40,418 bases of DNA from CAYMRL01 sp964398985 (lineage in GTDB: Bacteria; Deinococcota; Deinococci; Deinococcales; Trueperaceae): positions 1-40,418 of the forward strand of contig CAYNOS010000022.1 of NCBI GenBank assembly GCA_964398985.1, in the 5' to 3' direction. A program made the translations under genes and the position numbers. Position 1 is the stretch's first letter. Each line of letters begins with the position of its first letter. The notes beneath the pieces were generated by a model. It searched no databases. It saw nothing but the letters and a program-made list of their open reading frames with translations, and was not told the origin of the DNA. Shown piece after piece: positions 1 to 6,310 of this stretch.

Positions 1-55
1 GGCATAAGCCAACGGATTTACAGTCCGTCCCCTTTAACCACTCGGGCACCTACCC
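1..55 (-). tRNA. tRNA-Tyr (GUA), 3' part cut by the window edge
   Basis: On the minus strand the loop CUGUAAA sits in an anticodon stem (GGACGGA side at about 22-30), giving anticodon GUA. The D-arm GCCCGAGUGG and the start of a long variable arm after the anticodon stem are typical of tRNA-Tyr, a class II tRNA. The acceptor strand GGGTAGG begins at 55; its partner, the T-arm and the 3' end lie beyond base 1. It follows tRNA-Thr by 51 nt on the same strand, so the two are probably one transcript. Confidence 0.93.
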
Positions 56-106
56 TCGCCCCAACCGCCCGCCACCGGCGCCCATGACCTGAGACCGGAA
101 GCGGTG

Positions 107-182
107 TGGAGCCACCCATCGGAATCGAACCGACAACCTTCCGATTACAAGTCGGATGCTCTACCGATTGAGCTAGGGTGGC
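107..182 (-). tRNA. tRNA-Thr (UGU) with encoded CCA
   Basis: A complete cloverleaf reads on the minus strand. The acceptor strands GCCACCC (176-182) and GGGTGGC (111-117) pair fully. The D-arm is TAGCTCAATCGGTAGAGC, the anticodon stem TCCGA/TCGGA holds loop CTTGTAA (anticodon UGU), and the T-loop is GGTTCGATTCC. The discriminator base is U (110) and CCA is encoded at 107-109. It decodes ACA and, by wobble, ACG. Confidence 0.97.
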
Positions 183-207
183 AGCCGAGCCGCGAACCCG
201 AAGTGAA

Positions 208-237
208 ACGCTATCACGCCCGGGAGCGCCGCTGCAA
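208..237 (-). promoter_or_regulatory. Candidate sigma-70 promoter for the tRNA-Thr/tRNA-Tyr unit
   Basis: On the minus strand TTGCAG (232-237) and TAGCGT (208-213) are 18 nt apart, a plausible -35/-10 pair. The expected start near 201 lies about 20 nt before the mature tRNA-Thr 5' end. It sits back to back with the tatA control region. Confidence 0.5.
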
Positions 238-341
238 GCGCCCTCCACACGTGGTTGAGCGGCTCTCGGACGAACGGTGTTCGCCTCTCACGACGTCCGG
301 TCGTGGCGGCTGGTAGCATGGGCGAGTCTGGAGGTATCGAC

Positions 342-638
342 ATGAGGCTCGGGCCCATCGGTCTACCCGAACTGCTGATCATCCTGGTGGTCGTTCTGCT
401 CATCTTCGGTCCGCGGCGCCTGCCGGAGATGGCCAAAGGCATCGGCCAGTCGGTGCGCGAGTTCCGCAAGGGACTCAGGGACATGAAGAAGGACCTGGAC
501 GTGGACGAGGAACCCGTCGCCGCGGCGGCGCCGGTGTCGACTGCAGCCACTCCCGCAGCGACCGCGACTGTTGCTGCAGCAGCGCCGAGTCAGGCGACCA
601 GCCAGGCGCCGGCGAGCGAGTCCGAGAACCAGGCCTGA
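342..638 (+). CDS. tatA: Twin-arginine translocase subunit TatA
   Basis: TatA oligomerises to form the pore-like element of the Tat system, which exports folded proteins across the cytoplasmic membrane. The 98-residue product has the family layout: a short N-terminus with LPELL, one hydrophobic helix (about 8-23), the hinge FGPRRLPE and an amphipathic helix (about 28-50). An Ala/Thr/Pro-rich, poorly conserved tail follows. I chose the ATG at 342 because GGAGGT lies just upstream (330-335) and the TatA fold starts there; a longer reading from 255 adds only unrelated sequence. A possible -10 box TAGCAT is at 314-319. tatC follows after 59 nt, so the two components are probably co-expressed. TatB is not seen, so this may be a two-component TatAC system. 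Confidence 0.93.
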   Translation: MRLGPIGLPELLIILVVVLLIFGPRRLPEMAKGIGQSVREFRKGLRDMKKDLDVDEEPVAAAAPVSTAATPAATATVAAAAPSQATSQAPASESENQA

Positions 639-697
639 TCAGGCGTGAACTCCTGGCGGTGGCTAGGCTCCCGCCTGAGTCGCGGGGGTAGGGCTGA

Positions 698-1432
698 GTG
701 AGCCTGATCGAGCACTTCGAGGAGCTGCGCAAGCGGCTCTTCATCGCGCTGACGGCCTGGGTCGTGGGCTCCGGCGTCGCGTTCTACTTCCGCTTCGAGA
801 TCCTCGAGTGGCTGCGCTCGCCGCTGCCCGACAGCATGGTCCTCAGCTACTTCTCGGTGCTCGAGCCCTTCACGGTCTCGATGCAGATCGCGGCGTTCTT
901 CGGACTGGTGGTCGCCTCGCCGGTGATCATCGGGCAGGTGTGGGGCTTCATCGCGCCCGGATTGCTGCCCGAAGAGAGACGTTATGCCGTGCCGTTCATC
1001 TTCATGGCGGTGGCAGCCTTCGCAGCCGGCGTCGTCTTCTCGTACTACGTGGTACTGCCGTTCACCATCCCGATCCTGCTGTCGTTCCTGGGCGAAGCCG
1101 CCCAAGGCCTGCTGTCGATCGGACGCTACATCTCGACGTTGCTCATGCTCATGGGAGTCTTCGGGGTGATGTTCGAGATGCCGGTCGTCAGCTTCCTGTT
1201 CGCGAGGCTGGGCATGTTGAGAGCCGAGCCGCTGGTGCGCAACCGGCGCTGGGCGATAGTCATCGCCATCGCCGGCGGCGCAGTGATAACGCCCACCGGC
1301 GATCCGTTCAACCTGGCGCTGGTGGCGGTGCCGCTGGTGGTGCTGTTCGAGCTCAGCTTGTTGGTGGTCAAGTTGTCGCAACGTAAGATTGCCCATGCCC
1401 GAGAAGATCCAGAGCCTACGGGCTCGTATTGA
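698..1432 (+). CDS. tatC: Sec-independent protein translocase TatC
   Basis: TatC is the polytopic subunit that binds twin-arginine signal peptides. The 244-residue product carries the cytoplasmic N-terminal signature HFEELRKRL (6-14) and six predicted membrane helices. It has the conserved first-loop block around VWGFIAPGLLPEERR and the FGVMFEMPVV segment, whose Glu corresponds to the conserved intramembrane Glu of TatC. Translation probably starts at GTG 698, behind a G-rich stretch (GGGGGTAGGG, 684-693). Its last 38 bases overlap the next gene in another frame, which suggests translational coupling. The length is typical of the family. Confidence 0.96.
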   Translation: MSLIEHFEELRKRLFIALTAWVVGSGVAFYFRFEILEWLRSPLPDSMVLSYFSVLEPFTVSMQIAAFFGLVVASPVIIGQVWGFIAPGLLPEERRYAVPFIFMAVAAFAAGVVFSYYVVLPFTIPILLSFLGEAAQGLLSIGRYISTLLMLMGVFGVMFEMPVVSFLFARLGMLRAEPLVRNRRWAIVIAIAGGAVITPTGDPFNLALVAVPLVVLFELSLLVVKLSQRKIAHAREDPEPTGSY

Positions 1433-2495
1433 CACCCTCAACCTCGAGATCTTGAAACTGCTCTCGGAGCGCGCGCAGATCGCCGCGGAGATCGGCTCGG
1501 AGCAGGCGTCGCTGGGGCTCTCCCAGTACGACCCGGCGAGGGAACAGCAGATGCTCGCGGACCTGGTCGCCGCCAACCGCGGCCCATTCGATGATCCGAC
1601 AGTCAAGAGCCTGTTCAAGCAGGTGTTCCAGGCGAGCATGCAGCTCGGCCAGACGCAAGAGAAGCGTCACTACCTCGGCTCTCGCCACAGCCACCGGGAG
1701 GACTCGGTGGTGCACGTCGGCGACGTGCCGATCGGCAGCCGCCACTCCCCGGTCCTGATCGCCGGCCCTTGCGCCATCGAGTCGCGCGAGCAGGTCGAGA
1801 ACGTCGCGCGCGCCGTCGCCGAGCGCGGGGTGAAGCTCTTCCGCGGCGGCGCCTACAAACCCCGTACCGACCCGTACAGCTTCCAGGGGCTCGGCGAGGA
1901 GGGCCTGAGGCTCGGTCGCGACGCGGCCAGACGCTTCGGCATGGCGTTCGTCAGCGAGATCATGAGCGCCTCTGACCTGCCGCTGTTCGAGGAGTACACC
2001 GACATGCTGCAGATCGGCGCTCGCAACATGCAGAACTTCTCCCTGCTGCGCGCTGCGGGCCGCAGCCGCAAGCCGGTGCTGCTCAAGCGCGGCCTGTCGG
2101 CGACCATCGAGGAGTGGCTGATGGCAGCCGAGTACCTGCTCAGCGAAGGCAACCCCAACGTCGTGCTGTGCGAACGGGGGATCCGAACGTACGAGCAGTA
2201 CACCCGCAACACCTTGGACGTCAGCGCCGTGGCCCTCACCAAGCTCGAGTCTCACCTGCCGGTGCTCGTCGACGTGACGCACTCGGGCGGTAGACGGGAC
2301 CTGCTGGTGCCGTTGACCAAGGCCGCCCTCGCCGTGGGAGCCGATGGGATCATGGTGGAAGTGCACCCCAACCCGGCAGTCGCGCTCTCCGATCAGAAGC
2401 AGCAGATCGACTACGAGGAGTTCGACCGCTACCTAGAGGCGACCGGCTACCACACCAAGCTCAGCGAGAAGCGCGTCGAGCTTTACGGGTTCTAG
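1395..2495 (+). CDS. aroF: Bifunctional chorismate mutase / DAHP synthase (class I-beta type)
   Basis: This fusion catalyses the first step of the shikimate pathway (phosphoenolpyruvate plus erythrose 4-phosphate to DAHP). It carries an N-terminal AroQ chorismate mutase that in Bacillus-type enzymes also senses chorismate or prephenate. Residues 1-85 form the AroQ helices (LRARID at 8-13, LLSERAQIA). Residues 115-366 form the DAHP synthase barrel with GPCAIES (124-130), GGAYKPRTDPYSFQGLG (151-167), a LLKRG segment and DVTHSGGRR. ATG 1395 is preferred over TTG 1389 two codons upstream. It overlaps tatC by 38 nt and is followed after 3 nt by the ferredoxin gene. Another shikimate gene, aroA, lies 17 kb away. 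Feedback control through the mutase domain is inferred from the family. Confidence 0.93.
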   Translation: MPEKIQSLRARIDTLNLEILKLLSERAQIAAEIGSEQASLGLSQYDPAREQQMLADLVAANRGPFDDPTVKSLFKQVFQASMQLGQTQEKRHYLGSRHSHREDSVVHVGDVPIGSRHSPVLIAGPCAIESREQVENVARAVAERGVKLFRGGAYKPRTDPYSFQGLGEEGLRLGRDAARRFGMAFVSEIMSASDLPLFEEYTDMLQIGARNMQNFSLLRAAGRSRKPVLLKRGLSATIEEWLMAAEYLLSEGNPNVVLCERGIRTYEQYTRNTLDVSAVALTKLESHLPVLVDVTHSGGRRDLLVPLTKAALAVGADGIMVEVHPNPAVALSDQKQQIDYEEFDRYLEATGYHTKLSEKRVELYGF

Positions 2496-2498
2496 CCG

Positions 2499-3515
2499 GT
2501 GGCCGGCCTCGACGACCTCCTCAACTTCGTCCTCAAGGCCGTCGACGTCGCCCCGCGCTACGAGAGCGCCAACTGCACGGCGGTTCGCCGGTCGCCGAAA
2601 GCGTGCCGGATCTGCGTGGACGTCTGCCCGCACCAAGCCGTCAGCCTGGTGACTCGCGTCGAGATCGACAAGGTCGATTGCAGCGGTTGCGGGATCTGCA
2701 TCCAGGAGTGCCCGACCGGGGCTCTCGCCACCCGGGTGACGGCGGAAGCGGGCTCACTGCGTTGCTCCCAGGTCCCGGGCACCGCACAGAGCGTGCTGTG
2801 CCTGGCGCGACTCGAAGCCACCGACCTGGTGCGGCTGCTCGGCACCGAGGCCGAGCTGACGCTGGCGCACGGCGACTGCGCCGCCTGCCAGATCGGCGCC
2901 GCCAACGTCCCGGAGCTCGCCGCCAGGACGGCCGCGAAGGCCACCGACCTGCTCGCCATGGCGGGCCGCGAGGTGAGGATCGCAATCACGAGATCCGAGC
3001 GGTTCGACTACCAGGCGCCGCAACGCAAGCTCAGCCGCCGCACGCTCTTCAGGCGCGCGGCGCGGAGCGCGAGGAGCGGCGCCGCCGAGGCGCTCGAGCC
3101 GCTCGAGCGGGTCTTGCCGGGGCCTCCCGAGGCAGCGGGCAAGCCGCCGATGCCGCAGGAACACGCCAGGCGCCTGGACTACCTGAAGGCGGCAGCACCG
3201 GAGCCGAAGAGGCTCATTCCCTGGCGGCTACCCAGGATCGCCGACGGCTGCATCCTGTGTCCGTACTGCACGCGCGCCTGCCCCACCGGCGCGTTCTCAC
3301 GCGAGCTCGGTGGCGAACTGGCCAACGACCGGGCCGACGGCGCCTTGGTCCTCGAACCGGACCGCTGCATCGGCTGCGACGCCTGCGTCGACGCGTGCCC
3401 TGTCGGGGTCATCGCGATGGACGACCAGGTCACCGCCGGCGAGGTGCTGGGCGGCCCCCAGGAGGCCTTCAGGTCCTCGCGGTCGCGCGGAACGCCCGGC
3501 TCGCAGGCGCGCTGA
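2499..3515 (+). CDS. Four-cluster 4Fe-4S ferredoxin-like protein, function unknown
   Basis: The 338-residue soluble protein has four cysteine sets suited to 4Fe-4S clusters: C26-x9-C36-x2-C39-x3-C43; C61, C64, C67, C71; C251, C254, C257, C261; and C290, C293, C296, C300. Each ends in CP. The middle, about 85-170, has extra cysteines (C89, C101, and C127/C130 in DCAACQIG) and resembles no ferredoxin I can name. A basic stretch with SRRTLFRR (179-186) recalls a twin-arginine motif but is internal, so it is unlikely to direct export. It starts at GTG, 3 nt after the DAHP synthase stop, so it is probably translationally coupled. An electron-transfer role is inferred from the cysteines; partner and substrate are unknown. 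Confidence 0.8.
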   Translation: MAGLDDLLNFVLKAVDVAPRYESANCTAVRRSPKACRICVDVCPHQAVSLVTRVEIDKVDCSGCGICIQECPTGALATRVTAEAGSLRCSQVPGTAQSVLCLARLEATDLVRLLGTEAELTLAHGDCAACQIGAANVPELAARTAAKATDLLAMAGREVRIAITRSERFDYQAPQRKLSRRTLFRRAARSARSGAAEALEPLERVLPGPPEAAGKPPMPQEHARRLDYLKAAAPEPKRLIPWRLPRIADGCILCPYCTRACPTGAFSRELGGELANDRADGALVLEPDRCIGCDACVDACPVGVIAMDDQVTAGEVLGGPQEAFRSSRSRGTPGSQAR

Positions 3516-3600
3516 GGGACCGCGAAGTGCGGCCAGGTCGGCCGCTCGCGCGCGTCCGCGAAGTGCACGCGAGTCACTGAACGCCGTGGCCGCGGGGGCA

Positions 3601-3606
3601 TAGACT
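3601..3606 (+). promoter_or_regulatory. Candidate -10 box TAGACT, leaderless start of the winged-helix gene
   Basis: TAGACT ends 5 nt before ATG 3612, the spacing expected for a transcript starting at or next to the start codon. No convincing -35 is visible (CTGAAC at 3577-3582 is weak). There is no Shine-Dalgarno. Confidence 0.45.
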
Positions 3607-3611
3607 TGAGC

Positions 3612-3854
3612 ATGACGGTCGATGACTGGCTGATCGAAGCGATCGAAGCATCTGGCACCAAGGGCGCCACGATCCGCGAGATACAGCGGCACGTGGACGA
3701 GCGGCACTACGAGGAGCTCGCCATCGACACGATCGAGAACTCGTTAGCCTCGCTGCTGGAAGCCGGCCGCATCTCGGTCGAGCAAGGGCGGTATCATCCT
3801 GCCAAGCGCACCTCCAAGGAGGACGCGCTCAAGCAACTCTTCGGGGAAGGCTAG
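3612..3854 (+). CDS. Small winged-helix-like protein, unknown function
   Basis: The 80-residue protein has a predicted helix-turn-helix core. TVDDWLIEAIEASG is followed by KGATIREIQRHVDERHY, helices around TIENSLASLLEAGRI, and a wing-like VEQGRYHPAK. This pattern resembles a minimal winged helix, so DNA binding or a protein-interaction role is plausible, but I do not recognise the family. ATG 3612 is chosen over TTG 3606 because TAGACT upstream gives a leaderless start there. The stop codon lies inside a stem-loop that continues into the ribosome binding region of the next gene, so it may be coupled to the acyl-CoA dehydrogenase gene. Confidence 0.7.
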   Translation: MTVDDWLIEAIEASGTKGATIREIQRHVDERHYEELAIDTIENSLASLLEAGRISVEQGRYHPAKRTSKEDALKQLFGEG

Positions 3855-3910
3855 GCCTGAGGCCGACGGCGAAAGCGCCGCGAAGGCCGTAGCCCCGGCA
3901 TGGAGGCTAC
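3849..3910 (+). promoter_or_regulatory. Two mutually exclusive stem-loops before the gcdH-like gene
   Basis: Bases 3849-3857 (GGCTAGGCC) can pair with 3885-3894 (GGCCGTAGCC) in nine base pairs with one bulge, enclosing a second hairpin CGGCG-AAAG-CGCCG (3867-3880). Alternatively GTAGCC (3889-3894) can pair with GGCTAC (3905-3910), which covers part of the Shine-Dalgarno GGAGG (3902-3906) of the gene starting at 3913. The first arm contains the stop codon of the upstream gene (3852-3854), so a terminating ribosome would decide which stem forms. No U-tract follows, so a standard terminator is unlikely. The regulatory role is inference. Confidence 0.45.
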
Positions 3911-3912
3911 GA

Positions 3913-5091
3913 ATGAGCGGGCAAGGCAACGTCTCCCTAAGCGACTTCTACCAGCTTGACGATCTCTATACGGCCGATGAGCGGGCCCTGCGCGACGGCG
4001 TCAGGGACTTCGTGCGCAGCGAGATGCTGCCGCACGTCGGGGATTGGTGGCTGGCCGGCGAGTTCCCCCGCGAGATCGCCAAGCAGTTCGGCGAGCTCGG
4101 CGCGCTCGGCGTCACGCTCGAGGAGGAGTACGGCGGCGCCGGCGCCTCCTACAGCGCCTACGGTCTCATCTGCCGCGAGATCGAGTACGTCGACTCCGGC
4201 CTGCGCTCGTTCGTCAGCGTGCAGTCGAGCCTGGTCATGTTCCCCATCCGGGCCTACGCCTCGGAAGCCATCAAGCGCGAGTGGTTGCCGCGGCTGGCCA
4301 GCGGCGAGGCCGTCGGCTGCTTCGGGCTGACCGAGCCTGACGCCGGCTCCGACCCCGGCTCGATGCGCACCCGCGTGCGCAAGGTCGGCGACGAGTACGT
4401 GCTCAACGGCGTCAAGCGCTGGATCACGTCCGGCTCGCGCGCCGACGTGGCGATCGTGTGGGCCAAGGAGGAAGACAGCGGCGAGATCCTGGGCTTCGTC
4501 GTCGAGACCGAGCGGGAAGGCTTCAAGGCCGTCGACATCAAGACCAAGGCGTCCATGCGCGCCTCGGTCACCTCGGAGCTGTACCTCGACGACGTCGTGG
4601 TGCCCAAGGGCAACCGACTCGACGTGGTGGGACTCAAGGGTGCGCTGTCGTGTCTCAACCAGGCGCGTTTCGGGATCGCCTTCGGCGTGATCGGCGCAGC
4701 GCAGGCCTGCTTCGACGAGGCGGCCGCCTACGTGGCCGACCGACCGGTCTTCGGGATGCCGCTGGCCGGCAAGCAGATCGTCCAGGCGTCCCTCGCCGAC
4801 ATGCTCTCGGAGATCACCAAGGGCAGCCTGCTGTCACAGCGCCTCGGCCGCCTCAAGGAACAGGGGCTCGACCACCCGTCGCGAGTGTCGCTGGCCAAGC
4901 GCGACAACTGCCGCAGCGCCCTGGCCGTGGCCCGCGCGAGCCGCGACCTGCTCGGCGGCAACGGCATCACGACCGAGTACGCGGCGATCCGGCACATGCT
5001 CAACCTCGAGACGGTGGCGACCTACGAGGGCACCGACACCGTGCATACCCTCGTGCTGGGCAGGCAGATCACCGGCCTCAACGCCTTCTGA
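3913..5091 (+). CDS. gcdH: Acyl-CoA dehydrogenase, glutaryl-CoA dehydrogenase-like
   Basis: This flavoenzyme probably oxidises, and may decarboxylate, glutaryl-CoA to crotonyl-CoA in lysine or tryptophan breakdown. The 392-residue length fits. Family blocks are present: SVQSSLVMFPI, CFGLTEPDAGSDPGSM (FAD/substrate loop), RWITSGSRADVAIVWA, LLGGNGITTEYAAIRHMLNLE and TYEGTDTVH with the catalytic base position Glu372. Arg98 in LRSFVSVQSS matches the arginine that binds the glutarate carboxylate in human GCDH. That, with the C-terminal GRQITGLNAF, favours GCDH over short- or medium-chain enzymes. Its start has GGAGG at 3902-3906. No electron-transfer flavoprotein or lysine pathway gene is nearby, so the substrate remains an inference. 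Confidence 0.85.
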   Translation: MSGQGNVSLSDFYQLDDLYTADERALRDGVRDFVRSEMLPHVGDWWLAGEFPREIAKQFGELGALGVTLEEEYGGAGASYSAYGLICREIEYVDSGLRSFVSVQSSLVMFPIRAYASEAIKREWLPRLASGEAVGCFGLTEPDAGSDPGSMRTRVRKVGDEYVLNGVKRWITSGSRADVAIVWAKEEDSGEILGFVVETEREGFKAVDIKTKASMRASVTSELYLDDVVVPKGNRLDVVGLKGALSCLNQARFGIAFGVIGAAQACFDEAAAYVADRPVFGMPLAGKQIVQASLADMLSEITKGSLLSQRLGRLKEQGLDHPSRVSLAKRDNCRSALAVARASRDLLGGNGITTEYAAIRHMLNLETVATYEGTDTVHTLVLGRQITGLNAF

Positions 5092-5098
5092 GCTGGCT

Positions 5099-5416
5099 CT
5101 AGGCGGCCAGCCAGCGAGCGATCACGACGATAGTCAGCAGCACGCCTCCGCGGGCCAGATGGTTGGACCACACCACGACGCCGAGGACCAGCCTGGCGTT
5201 CAACCAGGAGGTGAAGAACGTCAGCAGGCTGGCCGCCACCAGCAGCCACCAGGCGCTCGGATCGTCGAACAGGTAGGCGACGGCCGTCACACAAGAAGTC
5301 AGGGCCGCCGCCAAGAACAGCCGCGCCACCAGCGGTCGGCGCCGGCTGACCGCCCACGCGCCGAAGCCGTTGATCGCGACCAGGCCGAACGCTACCAGGC
5401 TGAGCAGCAGGTGCAC
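5099..5416 (-). CDS. Small integral membrane protein, unknown
   Basis: The 105-residue protein is almost entirely hydrophobic, with about three to four membrane helices (2-22, 30-48, 53-72, 82-103) and a positive loop SRRRPLVAR between the first two. It starts at GTG 5416, 4 nt after the stop of the upstream gene, so it is probably the last gene of the mrfA unit. Its stop lies 7 nt from the end of the convergent acyl-CoA dehydrogenase gene. I do not recognise a family. Confidence 0.65.
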   Translation of the reverse strand: MHLLLSLVAFGLVAINGFGAWAVSRRRPLVARLFLAAALTSCVTAVAYLFDDPSAWWLLVAASLLTFFTSWLNARLVLGVVVWSNHLARGGVLLTIVVIARWLAA

Positions 5417-5420
5417 GGAG

Positions 5421-6296
5421 CTACTCTACCGGCAGGTTGAGCAGCGCGTCCAACCTCGTGGCGTCGTCGAGAACGTCGTCCAGGGCGACCTCCACGACGG
5501 GCTTCAAGGAATGCACGCGCACGCGCTTGGCGAGCCAGCCGTCGCTGCTCGCGTTCGGGTCGACCACCTGCACCAGTCGCCCGACGTCGCTGCGGGACCC
5601 GAGCAGCCGAGCCGCACCGATGACCTCGGCGTCGGAGTCGATGATGCGTTCCTCGAACCGTCTCCCCACCTCGCGCAGGCGTTCCGGACGCAGTCCCCTG
5701 GCATCGACGCCTTCCTCGCCCGGAGCCGCTACGGCCGACAGAAGCGCGTCGTTGAGGAGCCACGGCTGCGCGATCACGCCGACCTTGCGCCCGCTCCCGG
5801 GCCGCGCGGACGGCGAACGCGAACCGGCCGCGCGCCAGCCGGCGCCTCCCGCTTGGGCGCGGTGCCGTGACCAGACTCGCTCGACCGCGGACGGGTCGCG
5901 CAAAATGCGGCTGAGCACCAGCGCCGCAACTCCTTCGGTGCCGTCGCCGACCTCGGCGGGCACCGCGATCAGTTCCGGCAGCGAGCCGCCGGTGTCCCTC
6001 AGCGCTCCCGGGAAGTCGGCGATCCACCTGTCCAACGCTCCGCCGCGTTCGCTCTGGGTCTCGGGGTTGAGCTGCGGGACCACCAATGCATCGCAGTCTG
6101 GCAGCGCGTGGGCTTGGGCGACAGCAAGCTTGAAGGCAGCAACGGGGAGGTTCGCGACGACCGGATCGCTGGCCAGGCGCTCGCTGACGAGCTCGCGGTC
6201 GGGCAGGACGATCTCGGCCCCCGTGGCGGCCACCAGTCGCAGCCAGAACGGGCCGTAGCGCTCCCACAGCAGTTGCGTGACGAACCCGATGCGCAC
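5421..6296 (-). CDS. Unknown protein, possibly related to DUF2229 (dehydratase-activase-associated)
   Basis: The 291-residue protein begins MRIGFVTQLLWERYGPFWLR with a predicted beta strand then helix. It goes on with LVAATGAEIVLPD and DCDALVVPQLNPET, in the order seen in DUF2229 proteins, which are linked to activators of 2-hydroxyacyl-CoA dehydratases. The cysteines that such proteins carry before the helix (around residues 48-62) and in the later strand are absent here; PDCDALV has the only cysteine I note. The kinship is therefore tentative. GTG 6296 lies 14 nt after the mrfA stop, and the 3' neighbour starts 4 nt after this gene, so the three form a likely operon. The Arg/Gly-rich stretch about 145-170 is probably a linker. 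Confidence 0.6.
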   Translation of the reverse strand: MRIGFVTQLLWERYGPFWLRLVAATGAEIVLPDRELVSERLASDPVVANLPVAAFKLAVAQAHALPDCDALVVPQLNPETQSERGGALDRWIADFPGALRDTGGSLPELIAVPAEVGDGTEGVAALVLSRILRDPSAVERVWSRHRAQAGGAGWRAAGSRSPSARPGSGRKVGVIAQPWLLNDALLSAVAAPGEEGVDARGLRPERLREVGRRFEERIIDSDAEVIGAARLLGSRSDVGRLVQVVDPNASSDGWLAKRVRVHSLKPVVEVALDDVLDDATRLDALLNLPVE

Positions 6297-6310
6297 GGCT
6301 AGCGACTCTA

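Noticed and set aside
590..1639. 349-codon minus-strand frame opposite tatC
   Set aside because: Its composition is His/Arg/Gln-rich low complexity, and it is antisense to a clear tatC.
3520..3566. 11-bp direct repeat CCGCGAAGTGC, two copies
   Set aside because: Only two copies 36 nt apart at the end of the ferredoxin transcript, with no repeat array or mobile-element feature.
5392..6267. 291-codon frame in another phase over the DUF2229-like gene
   Set aside because: It is Arg/Gly/Ala-rich with no domain pattern; the frame at 5421-6296 has strand-helix periodicity and operon spacing.
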